NCBI GenBank assembly: GCA_028277405.1
Contig: JANQGH010000066.1
Coordinates: forward strand, 1 to 64,000
Length of the DNA stretch: 64,000 nt
Direction of reading: 5' to 3'
Origin: Alphaproteobacteria bacterium
GTDB taxonomy: Bacteria > Pseudomonadota > Alphaproteobacteria > DSM-16000 > Inquilinaceae
The first letter of the stretch is position 1. The number at the start of each line of letters is the position of its first letter. Below, one piece after another: positions 54,026-61,471 of the stretch. The notes beneath the pieces were generated by a model that was not told the origin of the DNA, made no database searches, and saw nothing but the letters and a program-made list of their open reading frames with translations. The position numbers were made by a program, and so were the translations under genes.

Positions 54026-55012
54026 ATGTCTTTTAAACTGTCTCGCAGGAACTTCACGGCCGGTTCGGCCGCGCTCGCGGGCGCCGCGATGCTGCCCTTG
54101 GGCTCCGCACAGGCGCAGGCGACCGTCTTGCGCTATGGCAACGCCGGCAACATCGACACGCTGTCGAACCAGTTCAATCTGCGCCTGGCCGACACGTTGA
54201 TGGAACGCACCAACGACGAGTTGGGCATGGAGATCTTCGCCGGCACGCTCGGCGGCGAACAATCGCTGATCGAAGGCATGTCGCTAGGCACGCTGGATAT
54301 GTACAACGGCGCCTATACGGGCACCCGCGAGTTCGACATCCTGTACAGCCCGTATTTCTTCCGTGACGGCGCCCATGCCGGCGCAGTCATGGCCGGCGCG
54401 ATCGGCGACCAGGCCTCTCAAGTTCTGCAGGAACGCTATGATGCCCGCCTGCTCGGCGTCGGCCGCCTGGGCACCTACAACCTGATGCTCAAAGAGCCGA
54501 TCAGCTCGATCGAGGAGATCGCGGGCCGCAAGATCCGCACGCCCCAGATCGAAGGCTGCATCGCCTCGGTCGAATCCCTCGGCGCCAATCCGACGCCGGT
54601 GGCGTTCAACGAGGTCTATCTGGCCCTGCAGCAGGGTGTCGTCGACGGGCTGGTCACGGCCTTGAATGTCGCTGTGGCGGTCCAGTTCTACGAGGTCTGC
54701 CAGTATGTCGTGGCCAACGATTTCGGCCAGGCCCTGGACAAACAGCTGATCTCCAACGCGTCCTGGAACGGCCTCTCGGCAGATCAGCAAAACGTCCTCG
54801 CCACCAGCTTCTCGGAGCTGGAGGAGGAGTACTATTACGCCGCCGGCGTGGCCGCCAAGCCCAACGATCTGGCGGCGTGGGAAGAAGCCAACGGCGAGGG
54901 CAGCGTGATCACGCTGGACGAGGACCTGAACAGCGTCTTTGCCGACCTGAACCGGTCGCTTGCCGACGACGTCTATGGCGACGGCGCTTGGGAAGAAATC
55001 CAGCGGGCCTAA
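54026..55012 (+). CDS. TRAP transporter substrate-binding protein (DctP-type), Tat-exported
   Basis: ATG 54026 (MSFKLSRRNFTAG) is placed 8 bases after AGAAGGGA; the earlier in-frame ATG at 54017 lies on the ribosome site. The product is 328 residues. A twin-arginine signal SRRNF is followed by a hydrophobic segment and AQA cleavage. The DctP fold is visible: LRYGNAGNIDTLSNQ, GTLGGEQSLIEGMSLGTLDMY, and the GRKIRTPQ segment with the carboxylate-binding arginine. The FVTALNVAV-type helix and a terminal binding half follow. It delivers an organic acid or related ligand to the DctQM permease. Confidence 0.93.
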   Translation: MSFKLSRRNFTAGSAALAGAAMLPLGSAQAQATVLRYGNAGNIDTLSNQFNLRLADTLMERTNDELGMEIFAGTLGGEQSLIEGMSLGTLDMYNGAYTGTREFDILYSPYFFRDGAHAGAVMAGAIGDQASQVLQERYDARLLGVGRLGTYNLMLKEPISSIEEIAGRKIRTPQIEGCIASVESLGANPTPVAFNEVYLALQQGVVDGLVTALNVAVAVQFYEVCQYVVANDFGQALDKQLISNASWNGLSADQQNVLATSFSELEEEYYYAAGVAAKPNDLAAWEEANGEGSVITLDEDLNSVFADLNRSLADDVYGDGAWEEIQRA

Positions 55013-55021
55013 CCCTTACAG

Positions 55022-55052
55022 AAGGCGGGGCGGCCGTTTCCCGTCCCGCCTT
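55022..55052 (+). terminator. GC-rich hairpin after the TRAP binding-protein gene
   Basis: AAGGCGGG (55022-55029) pairs perfectly with CCCGCCTT (55045-55052), 10 bases after the dctP stop. There is no U-run, so it may be a factor-dependent terminator or an mRNA-stabilising hairpin between dctP and the next small gene. Confidence 0.5.
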
Positions 55053-55075
55053 CACCCGACATGAGACGGAAATCA

Positions 55076-55387
55076 ATGAACAGCACCGAGCCGGCACCCG
55101 AGCAGACGTTCTTCGACGACCCCGCCCTGGATATCGCCGTGGCCATGATCATGACCTTGGCGACAGAACTTCAGGTCACGCGCGATCGTTTGCGTTCGCT
55201 GGAGGTCCTGTTGGAAAAGCAGGGCGTTCTCGCCGCCGATGCCCTGGACGGCTACGAGCCCGATGAGGAGGAGTCCAAACGACTCGGCAGCGACCGAGAG
55301 GCCTTCGTCGCGTCGCTGTTCGAAGCCATCAAGCGCCGGCAGGCATCCAAGGGCGCTGCCGACGATTTGATGGAGCAGGTCGGATGA
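55076..55387 (+). CDS. Small acidic helical protein of unknown function
   Basis: The start at ATG 55076 (MNSTEPAPEQTFFDDP) gives 103 residues and avoids a short basic leader present in the longer frame. The protein is acidic, with helices at about 18-50 (ALDIAVAMIMTLATELQVTRDRLRSLEVLLEKQG) and 65-95. No known family or signal is seen. It follows the TRAP cluster after a hairpin, and may be its last gene. Proteins with this short helical pattern occur near catabolic genes in related bacteria, but I cannot assign a role. Confidence 0.6.
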   Translation: MNSTEPAPEQTFFDDPALDIAVAMIMTLATELQVTRDRLRSLEVLLEKQGVLAADALDGYEPDEEESKRLGSDREAFVASLFEAIKRRQASKGAADDLMEQVG

Positions 55388-55452
55388 ACCCTTGGCCGGC
55401 GCCAAACTGGCCCAAGATTGGCGTCGTTTTGCCCGCATGCTAAGTTGCAGGC

Positions 55453-55671
55453 ATGAGTGAACTGTTGGAACAAGCCGTCAGGCGCCTGAGAACGCTGCCC
55501 GACCGTCGGCAAGACCAGATCGGGCAATGGTTGTTAGATGTGCTCGAACAAGACGAAACCACGGTCCAACTCACGCCCGCGCAAATCGCGGAAGGCACGC
55601 GGCGAATGGAGCGCGCCGAACCGCCACTGACCGAAGCCGAGGAGGCCGCGCTTTTTAGCAAGCTCGCATGA
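55453..55671 (+). CDS. ParD-like antitoxin
   Basis: The 72-residue protein has a helical N-terminus (LLEQAVRRLRTLPDRRQDQIGQWLLDVLEQ) and an acidic C-terminal segment (ERAEPPLTEAEEAALFSKLA). The layout suits antitoxins of the ParDE/RelBE superfamily, whose C-terminus wraps around the toxin. Its TGA overlaps the ATG of the following toxin-type reading frame, as expected of a coupled toxin-antitoxin pair. It would also regulate its own promoter. The toxin partner is frameshifted, so the pair may be inactive. Confidence 0.7.
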   Translation: MSELLEQAVRRLRTLPDRRQDQIGQWLLDVLEQDETTVQLTPAQIAEGTRRMERAEPPLTEAEEAALFSKLA

Positions 55672-55941
55672 AGCGGGTACGCTCAGGCCTCCGCTGCGTC
55701 AGACCTTGAAGCCATTCATGACTTTATCGCGGCTGACAATCCAGCGGCTGCGCGGCGTGTAGTCGCTCACATTCGGCGCTCCGTCGAGCGGCTGGCGGTG
55801 TTTCCCGAATCCGGTCGAGTCTCCCGGGTGCCGGGCGCACACGAACTTGTGGTGCCGCGCTCGCGCTTTATCGTGCTCTACGAGATTGCTCAGGAAATTG
55901 AGATCGTCGCGGTTTTTCATGGCGCGCGCGTCCATCGCTAG
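55668..55941 (+). pseudogene. ParE-like toxin gene with an early frameshift
   Basis: ATG 55668 overlaps the antitoxin stop (ATGA). The first codons read MKRVR and then run into a stop in that frame. In the +1 frame the sequence continues without interruption to TAG at 55939-55941 and is clearly ParE/RelE-like: SDLEAIHDFIAADNPAAARR, RSVERLAVFPESGRVSRV, and ELVVPRSRFIVLYEI with VAVFHGARVHR at the end. The +1 frame has no start codon after its upstream stop. One inserted base near 55678-55692 explains the break. The toxin (gyrase- or ribosome-targeting type) is therefore probably not made, unless the base is a sequencing error. Confidence 0.7.
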
Positions 55942-56036
55942 TAACGGCCAGACCGCGGAGAGTCTTGCTCTTGTCAATGACCGCGCTTAGCCAGCGTCGG
56001 CCCTGGGATTTCCAGGGCGATCATTGCCGAATGGGC

Positions 56037-56681
56037 TTACTCCGAATAAGGTCCAGCAAACCCGCCCTCCTCCGCCGCGACCGCCCACGCTTCGACAGCA
56101 TCGATAAGGGTCGGACCGCCACAGGGCAGCAGCAGATAGCTCAACCCTTCGGTCAAGGCATCGCGGGCGCCGCCGGCGCCCAGGAAGCGCTCGATATGCA
56201 GCGCCATGCCGCGATGGCTGCGGCGGGCCGCGTGACAGACGGTGGCGCACAGATCGGTCAGCGCCGGGTCGATGCTGCCGCGTGCCGTATCGACCAGGGC
56301 GAAATAGCGCTGATCCAGATCATCCGGCGGCGTCCAGTCGGCCCAATGGGCGCCGGCGAAACCGGTCATGGCCTCGTAGGCCTCGACCGCACCGGCGATG
56401 GCGACCGCCTCGGCGAGTGTCGCATGGGTCAGACCCGCCGCCTCGGCCCGCCGGAGATGGATCGTGCCATGTTCCTCGCGCGCCGCGACCAGCAAGGAGA
56501 CCCAAACCGTCTCGCGCTCGGCCGCCGAGAGGATGCGCGGGTCCAGCGTCAGCTTGGTGTAGAACGCGTCGTAGGCACGCAGCAGCTCCGGGTCCGACGC
56601 GTCCAGCATGCGGTGATAAGACAGCCGATAGCCGCGCTTCTTCTCCACGGTCTTCAGCGCTTCGGTTTCCGATGATGTCAC
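56037..56681 (-). CDS. AhpD-like (carboxymuconolactone decarboxylase-like) protein, second copy
   Basis: The 214-residue protein belongs to the AhpD-like helical fold, with DPRILSAAERETVWVSLLVAAREEHGTIHLRRAEAAGLTHATLAEA (about 47-93) as the core. The usual CxxC is absent; an E-H-x-x-x-H-like arrangement (REEHGTIHLRR) remains. The second half, to GGPTLIDAVEAWA, is a further helical domain. It overlaps the preceding paralogue (ATGA). No substrate is evident. Members of this fold are decarboxylases, peroxidases or of unknown activity. Confidence 0.8.
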   Translation of the reverse strand: MTSSETEALKTVEKKRGYRLSYHRMLDASDPELLRAYDAFYTKLTLDPRILSAAERETVWVSLLVAAREEHGTIHLRRAEAAGLTHATLAEAVAIAGAVEAYEAMTGFAGAHWADWTPPDDLDQRYFALVDTARGSIDPALTDLCATVCHAARRSHRGMALHIERFLGAGGARDALTEGLSYLLLPCGGPTLIDAVEAWAVAAEEGGFAGPYSE

Positions 56682-57415
56682 GTTGCGTCTCCCCCTTTGC
56701 CCGATGCCTCGTCGTAACCACCCTGCCCGGTCAGTTCGGCCCAGCTTTTGAACAGCGGTGAGGCGTTCACCTTGCCGGCCAGAATGACCTCGCGCCAGAC
56801 ACCGCAGGCGTCGACGAAGCGCGGCACACTGCCCGGAAACATCGTTAACGACAGCGCCTCGGCCAGGTCCAGTTCGTTCACCGAAGCCCCATAGGCATCC
56901 TCGATGGTCCAGGCCAGATCGCGCCAGCGGGCCAGGCAGGCGGCCGTTGCCGCCTCAGCCATCAGGACCAGCCGATCCGGCAGTTGCAAACCGGCGAGAC
57001 TGGCTTGGCGCGCCTCTTGGCGCAGGCGCCTGGCGTCGAAGCCGGGCAGATGGTCCTGCCAATGGTCGCCCACGAAATCGAAGGCGCGAGCCCCGTAGCC
57101 CAAGGCGGCAATCCGGACCGCGCCCTCGACCTCTTCGTCGGTGCCGTCGGCGTCGCGGAACTTGGCGATGTGATGGGTGGCGAGTGCCTCGTCCGTGGCG
57201 ATCAAAATCGCCAGCCACACGAACTCCTTGTCATGCGCGGTCAGCCGGCGCGGCGTCAGGGTCAGCGCCGTGTAGGCGGCGTCGTAGGCCGTCAGCATGT
57301 CCGGCGCGCTGATCGCCATCAGCCCATGATGCGGCAGCAGATAGCCGCGCTTGGCTCGGATGGCGTCCAGCCTTGCCAGTGCCGTCTCGGGCGTTTCCGG
57401 GTCTTCTTGATCCAT
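56678..57415 (-). CDS. AhpD-like protein, first copy
   Basis: The 245-residue paralogue of the gene that follows it on the same strand has an N-terminus KRGYLLPHHGLMA that parallels KRGYRLSYHRMLD of its partner. The core is LTAHDKEFVWLAILIATDEALATHHIAKFRDADG, again without CxxC but with an E/H-type site. Both copies share length, order of helices and the C-terminal half with a conserved FPGSVPRFVDACGVW-type segment. The pair may form a heteromer. It is transcribed away from the methyltransferase across an intergenic operator-like repeat. Confidence 0.8.
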   Translation of the reverse strand: MDQEDPETPETALARLDAIRAKRGYLLPHHGLMAISAPDMLTAYDAAYTALTLTPRRLTAHDKEFVWLAILIATDEALATHHIAKFRDADGTDEEVEGAVRIAALGYGARAFDFVGDHWQDHLPGFDARRLRQEARQASLAGLQLPDRLVLMAEAATAACLARWRDLAWTIEDAYGASVNELDLAEALSLTMFPGSVPRFVDACGVWREVILAGKVNASPLFKSWAELTGQGGYDEASGKGGDAT

Positions 57416-57460
57416 CGTTTCTCTCGTGGCGCTGAAAGCGGTTGGGATGCGTTGCGGTCT

Positions 57461-57486
57461 AAGCTGTATGGTTTATGATACAGCTT
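57461..57486. promoter_or_regulatory. Operator-like perfect inverted repeat in a divergent promoter region
   Basis: AAGCTGTAT (57461-57469) and ATACAGCTT (57478-57486) form a perfect 9-bp inverted repeat with an 8-base centre. It lies in the 123-base gap between the divergent AhpD-like and methyltransferase operons, where one regulator could control both. No regulator gene is nearby. The GTAT/ATAC arms are of the kind bound by GntR-type or similar dimers, an inference. Confidence 0.55.
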
Positions 57487-57538
57487 GGCCAGCGGAAAGC
57501 GAATGCGGCCCATTCAACCAACGGAAGGCAAACAGGTC

Positions 57539-58618
57539 ATGGCGCTTGATCCCCGCCCCTACCGGCCATTTCAGGCCTATCAGGACACGGTGCTCGACAT
57601 GAAGCGCTATTGGACGCGCGAACTGTACCCGGCGCTCGAGCAGACTTACGAGGCCAAGGCAGCCAACGTCGACGGCCCGCCGCCCAAATCCGCGACGGAC
57701 GTCGACGCACTGCTGGCCGACGAGCCGCTGGCGCAGTATTTTGGCTGGCTGGAGCGCCATTTGCAGCGCATGAAATACAGCGGCCGTCTGGGCCTGGCGC
57801 CCGCCTTCGACCACGATCGTGCCAACATCGAGGCGGCGTTGGAGGGCCCGTTCGCGGACGGTGTTCTTGAGCTGACCGACGGGTTCGAACAGCCGGACTA
57901 TTACACGGCCGTCGATATCCACCAGCATCCTGGCGGGGTTTGGTCCGACGAACTGGCTGGCGCGGTTTATGAGCGCGGCGCCCGGACAACGACGCCGCTG
58001 ATGGGCCGGGACGCCGACCTGCATTACCGCTTTACCGATCAGATTTTCGCACGCGCCGGCGCGGCCAAGCGCCTGCTCGACATGGGCTGCGGCTTCGGCA
58101 AGAGCACCCGGCCCTTCTATACCGAGCGGCGGGACATGGAAGTGACGGGTGTCGATCTGGCGGAACCGTGCCTGCGGCTGGCCGCCCTGACCGCGACCGA
58201 AGACCAGGCACGCAACGTGCACTATAGGCAGGCCGACGCGGCCGATACCGGCCTCGACGACGGCTCCGTCGATATCGTGACCTCGACCATGATGCTGCAC
58301 GAGATGCCGCCTAAGCACATTCGGGCAGTTTTGCAGGAAGCAGGGCGCGTGCTGTCGCCGGGCGGCCTGTCGATCCATCTCGACTTTTTGTCGGAGGACG
58401 ATCCCTTCAAGCGCTACATCCATTACGGCCATGCCAGGCGCAACAACGAGCCGTTCATGCCGCCCCTGAACGAGATGGATCTGGATGAGGCCCATCGCGC
58501 GGCGGGGCTGGAACCGCCGGAGATCATCCCGTTTGAGGAAATGCCCGGCACGCTGGACGCCGGCAACACGGATTGGCGCTTCCCCTGGGTGATCATCGTT
58601 TCCCGCAAGGCGGCCTGA
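57539..58618 (+). CDS. SAM-dependent methyltransferase
   Basis: ATG 57539 (MALDPRPYRPFQAY) is preferred, with GGAAGG 10 bases upstream; in-frame starts at 57503 and 57485 are possible. The product is 359 residues. A helical N-terminal part of about 180 residues precedes a class I methyltransferase domain. Motif I is LLDMGCGFGKSTRPF (about 193-207), then TGVDLAEPCL, QADAADTGLDDGSVDIV and LHEMPPKHIRAVLQEAGRVLSPGG. It is the first gene of a tight five- or six-gene catabolic operon. The substrate is unknown. Confidence 0.9.
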   Translation: MALDPRPYRPFQAYQDTVLDMKRYWTRELYPALEQTYEAKAANVDGPPPKSATDVDALLADEPLAQYFGWLERHLQRMKYSGRLGLAPAFDHDRANIEAALEGPFADGVLELTDGFEQPDYYTAVDIHQHPGGVWSDELAGAVYERGARTTTPLMGRDADLHYRFTDQIFARAGAAKRLLDMGCGFGKSTRPFYTERRDMEVTGVDLAEPCLRLAALTATEDQARNVHYRQADAADTGLDDGSVDIVTSTMMLHEMPPKHIRAVLQEAGRVLSPGGLSIHLDFLSEDDPFKRYIHYGHARRNNEPFMPPLNEMDLDEAHRAAGLEPPEIIPFEEMPGTLDAGNTDWRFPWVIIVSRKAA

Positions 58619-58624
58619 ACGACC

Positions 58625-59857
58625 ATGGCACAACTGATCAATCTGGACCGCGCCCGCGAACAGATGGCGCGCGAGGGGCTGGACGCTCTCGTCCTGGTGA
58701 CGCCGATCAACACGGCCTATGCCGCCGGCACGGCGTCGGAGTTCCTGCTCGGCCGGTTCGAGGACTGGACCACGGCCGTCGTGCTGGCGCGCGATCCTGG
58801 CATCGCGCCCGCGCTGATCATCCCGGAATTCGACCTGCCCTATTTGATCGAGCAGCCGAGCTGGATCGAGGACGTCCAACTGTTCGGCAGCCCGTGGTCG
58901 TCCGTCGGCGTATTCATGGGCGAAACCCTGGAACGCGGCCTGTCGAACGATCTGCGCGTCGGCCTGGCCGAAGCCCGCGCCAAGTTCGGACCCAGCCAGC
59001 AAGGCAGCTTTCTCGATGGCTTGACCAAGGCTCTGCGCGACAGGGGGCTGGAACGGGCCAAGCTGGCCATCGATGATTTGCGGCTTGGGCGCAAGCTCGA
59101 AGAGGCCGGTATCGGCCAAGCGCCGATCGGCGATGCGGTCCAACTGATGCGGCGCATCCGCATCGTGAAGACGCCGACCGAGATCAAGCTGATCACCGTG
59201 GGCGCCGACATCAATGCCAAGGCCCTGGCGGCCGTGATCGCCGAGGGCGCGGCCGGCACGCCGGAGGATGAATTGATCCGCGTCTATCGCAAGACGCTGG
59301 TCGATCACGACGCGCGCTGGCTGGGCGAACGCGGCATGATGTTCGGCACCGGCGATGCCTCGACCCTCAGCCTGCCGGCGTCTGCCGAGCGCACGCTCAC
59401 GCCGGGCGATGCGGTGGTGCTGGACTGTCTGGGCACCTATCAGGGCTATCACATGGACCTGGCCCGCACCGCCATTGTCGGCGATCCGACAGCGGATCAG
59501 AAACTGCGCTATCGCGCCGTGGTCGACGCGTTGGAGGCAGTCGAGGACGCGATGCGCCCGGGCGTCCATACCGAGGATCTGCGCGAGCTGACGCGCGCCA
59601 CCGTCGCCAAGCACGGGCTGAGGCGCGAGCTTGTCTCGGTCACCACCCACGGCATCGGCTTCGAGGTGTTCGAGTTCCCGCACGAGAACAGTCTGGTCGA
59701 GGGCTATCCGCTGGAGCTGGGCATGGTGGTAAACACCGAGGTGTTCTATCGCGACCCGGACCTCGGCGCCTTTCACCTGGAAGATAGCGTCGTGGTCGAG
59801 GCCGATGGCTGCCGCATCCTGCGCCCAGTCGACCGCGATCTCGTGGTCTTCCAATGA
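58625..59857 (+). CDS. M24 family metallohydrolase (Xaa-Pro peptidase/creatinase-like)
   Basis: The 410-residue protein has a creatinase-like N-terminal domain and a pita-bread catalytic domain. Metal-ligand positions are conserved: two aspartates in VLDCLGTYQGYHMDLART, a histidine in THGIGFEV (about 341), and two glutamates in NTEVF and LEDSVVVE. It could cleave Xaa-Pro bonds or a different amide or small ester-like substrate, as several M24 members do (creatinase, DMSP-lyase type). It starts 6 bases after the methyltransferase stop and overlaps the SDR gene (ATGA). Confidence 0.9.
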   Translation: MAQLINLDRAREQMAREGLDALVLVTPINTAYAAGTASEFLLGRFEDWTTAVVLARDPGIAPALIIPEFDLPYLIEQPSWIEDVQLFGSPWSSVGVFMGETLERGLSNDLRVGLAEARAKFGPSQQGSFLDGLTKALRDRGLERAKLAIDDLRLGRKLEEAGIGQAPIGDAVQLMRRIRIVKTPTEIKLITVGADINAKALAAVIAEGAAGTPEDELIRVYRKTLVDHDARWLGERGMMFGTGDASTLSLPASAERTLTPGDAVVLDCLGTYQGYHMDLARTAIVGDPTADQKLRYRAVVDALEAVEDAMRPGVHTEDLRELTRATVAKHGLRRELVSVTTHGIGFEVFEFPHENSLVEGYPLELGMVVNTEVFYRDPDLGAFHLEDSVVVEADGCRILRPVDRDLVVFQ

Positions 59858-60597
59858 GCGGGCCGTACGAACTCTCCGGCAAGAAGTTACTGGTGGTCGG
59901 CGCCGGCAGCGGCATCGGCCTGGCCACCGCCCACCAGGCCGTCGTGGGCAGCGCCAAGGTCGCCGCGACCGTCTTCGACGAGGACCAGCAGGCAACCATC
60001 GATGCAACCGGCGTGGCTTGGTCAAGTGTGGTCGATGTCCGCGATGAAGCCGTGGCAACAGCCGTAGAGGACGCTGCCGACACGCTGGGTGGCCTGGACG
60101 CCGTCATTCTGACGGCCGGCATTTTCGACTATCGCAGCATTACCGACACGCAGCCGGAGGACTGGCAGCGCATCATCGATACCAATCTCGGCGCCGCCTA
60201 TCGGGTCAGCCGGGTGGCGGTGTCCCTGTTCGAACGCCAGCGGCGCGGCAGCCTGGTTCTGGTCTCCAGCCAGGTCGGCATTATCGGCCACCCCCGCGCG
60301 GCGGCCTACGCGGCGTCCAAGGCCGGCATCAACGGGCTGGTGCGCGCGCTGGCGCTTGAGCTGGCGCCGTTTGGAGGCCGCGCCAATGCCGTGGCACCTG
60401 GGCCGATTGCGACGCCGATGACCGAAACCGCGCGCGGCGATCCCGATCGGCGGCAATGGCTGATCGATCAGATCCCTCTCGGCCGCTTCGGCGAGGCCGA
60501 CGAGGTGGCGCGGGTTCTCTTGTTTCTGGCCTCCGACGCGGCCTCCTATGTCACCGGTCAGGTGCTGCCGGTCGATGGCGGCGTGACGACCCGATGA
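59854..60597 (+). CDS. Short-chain dehydrogenase/reductase
   Basis: The 247-residue protein is a classical SDR. The cofactor loop is VVGAGSGIGLATA (14-26), the catalytic set is Ser in VLVSSQVG plus Tyr and Lys in YAASK, and the end is SYVTGQVLPVDGGVTTR. The AVFDED-type acid after strand 2 (TVFDED) favours NAD+ over NADP+. Both ends overlap neighbouring genes (ATGA). It should oxidise or reduce an alcohol/ketone intermediate in this operon's pathway, cytoplasmic. Confidence 0.93.
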   Translation: MSGPYELSGKKLLVVGAGSGIGLATAHQAVVGSAKVAATVFDEDQQATIDATGVAWSSVVDVRDEAVATAVEDAADTLGGLDAVILTAGIFDYRSITDTQPEDWQRIIDTNLGAAYRVSRVAVSLFERQRRGSLVLVSSQVGIIGHPRAAAYAASKAGINGLVRALALELAPFGGRANAVAPGPIATPMTETARGDPDRRQWLIDQIPLGRFGEADEVARVLLFLASDAASYVTGQVLPVDGGVTTR

Positions 60598-61103
60598 TCG
60601 ACAAGTACTACGTCCAGCCGGACGACGAACTGGAGGACATGCAGCCCCAGCTCAAACGCGCGCTGGAAATGAGCGACGAGGACTTCGCCAAACTGTCGCC
60701 CGAGGTGCGCAACCTGTTCGCCGCGCGCCGCAAGCTGGGGCATTCCTGGCTGGACGATTACGAGGTCGTGGTCGAGGTGACATCGAACGGCGGCGGCTGC
60801 ACCTGCGGTGTGACGCCGGGCCAGCGTGTCGTTTTCGACATGCGCCACAAGGTGAAGACCGCCCTGTCCGACGCGCCGTTGTGCGTCCATATGCTGTCGC
60901 CGATCCTGTCGATCTTCTACATGACCTTCGACCGGGCCGCCGAGGGGCTGAACCCGATGACCTGCATCTGGCGCTATCATGAATGCCCGCATACGGGCGG
61001 CGATCACGGCGCCAGCAAAGCCCGCACTTATGTCTATCTGCGTCGCGCGGACACGCACGAGGTGGTCGAGGACCGGATCATCGGCCCGGCGGCCGAGCCA
61101 TGA
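60594..61103 (+). CDS. TIGR04076-like protein
   Basis: ATG 60594 overlaps the SDR stop (ATGA); longer frames are shadows. The 169-residue protein has a roughly 60-residue helical start (LKRALEMSDEDFAKLSPEVRNLFAARR). A domain resembling TIGR04076 follows: EVVVEVTSNGGGCTCGVTPGQRVVFDM, then LCVHMLSPILSIFYMTF, and CIWRYHECPHTGG near the end. The Cys and His residues could bind metal. The family has no proven function, and members are often encoded with dehydrogenases or radical enzymes. A tandem paralogue follows. Confidence 0.78.
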   Translation: MIDKYYVQPDDELEDMQPQLKRALEMSDEDFAKLSPEVRNLFAARRKLGHSWLDDYEVVVEVTSNGGGCTCGVTPGQRVVFDMRHKVKTALSDAPLCVHMLSPILSIFYMTFDRAAEGLNPMTCIWRYHECPHTGGDHGASKARTYVYLRRADTHEVVEDRIIGPAAEP

Positions 61104-61471
61104 CCAGCCCCGTCCCCGCTGCGTGGCAGGACCGGTTCGACGTCGTCGCCACGGTCACCCGCGCCTTTCATTGCGCCAACTTCCTGCGCGAGGGCGAGGA
61201 GATCGTCTTCGACCTGACCGGCGTCATCCAGCCCGAACGATCGAGCGCGGGGCTGTGCCTCGGCATCGTCGCCAAGCTGCAACCCGCTCTGCTGTTGGTA
61301 CAGGACCGCGCCGCGTCGGGCCTGCACCCGATCAGCCCCGGCTTTCAGACCTTCGACTGTTTCGACACCGGCATCGACCATGGCGGCACCGGCAAGGTCT
61401 TCGTGCGCCTGAGCCTGCGGGACCGGGAGACCGGCGAGACCGTCGAGGACGCGACCCGGGTCGCACTTTGA
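61100..61471 (+). CDS. Second TIGR04076-like protein
   Basis: ATG 61100 overlaps the preceding stop (ATGA). The 123-residue protein (MTSPVPAAWQDRFDVVATVT) parallels the core of the previous one: FDVVATVTRAFHCANFLREGEEIVFDL against EVVVEVT..., then GLCLGIVAKLQPALLLVQDR. It keeps one Cys in the first motif and CFDTG later but lacks the HECPHTGG stretch. Adjacent copies suggest two subunits of one complex. The stop overlaps the TTG start of the GMC oxidoreductase. Confidence 0.72.
   Translation: MTSPVPAAWQDRFDVVATVTRAFHCANFLREGEEIVFDLTGVIQPERSSAGLCLGIVAKLQPALLLVQDRAASGLHPISPGFQTFDCFDTGIDHGGTGKVFVRLSLRDRETGETVEDATRVAL

Noticed and set aside
57473..60058. 861-residue minus-strand open frame
   Set aside because: It lies antisense to the methyltransferase and M24 genes, has Arg/Gln/Asp-rich shadow composition and no family resemblance. 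High GC content creates such long antisense frames.
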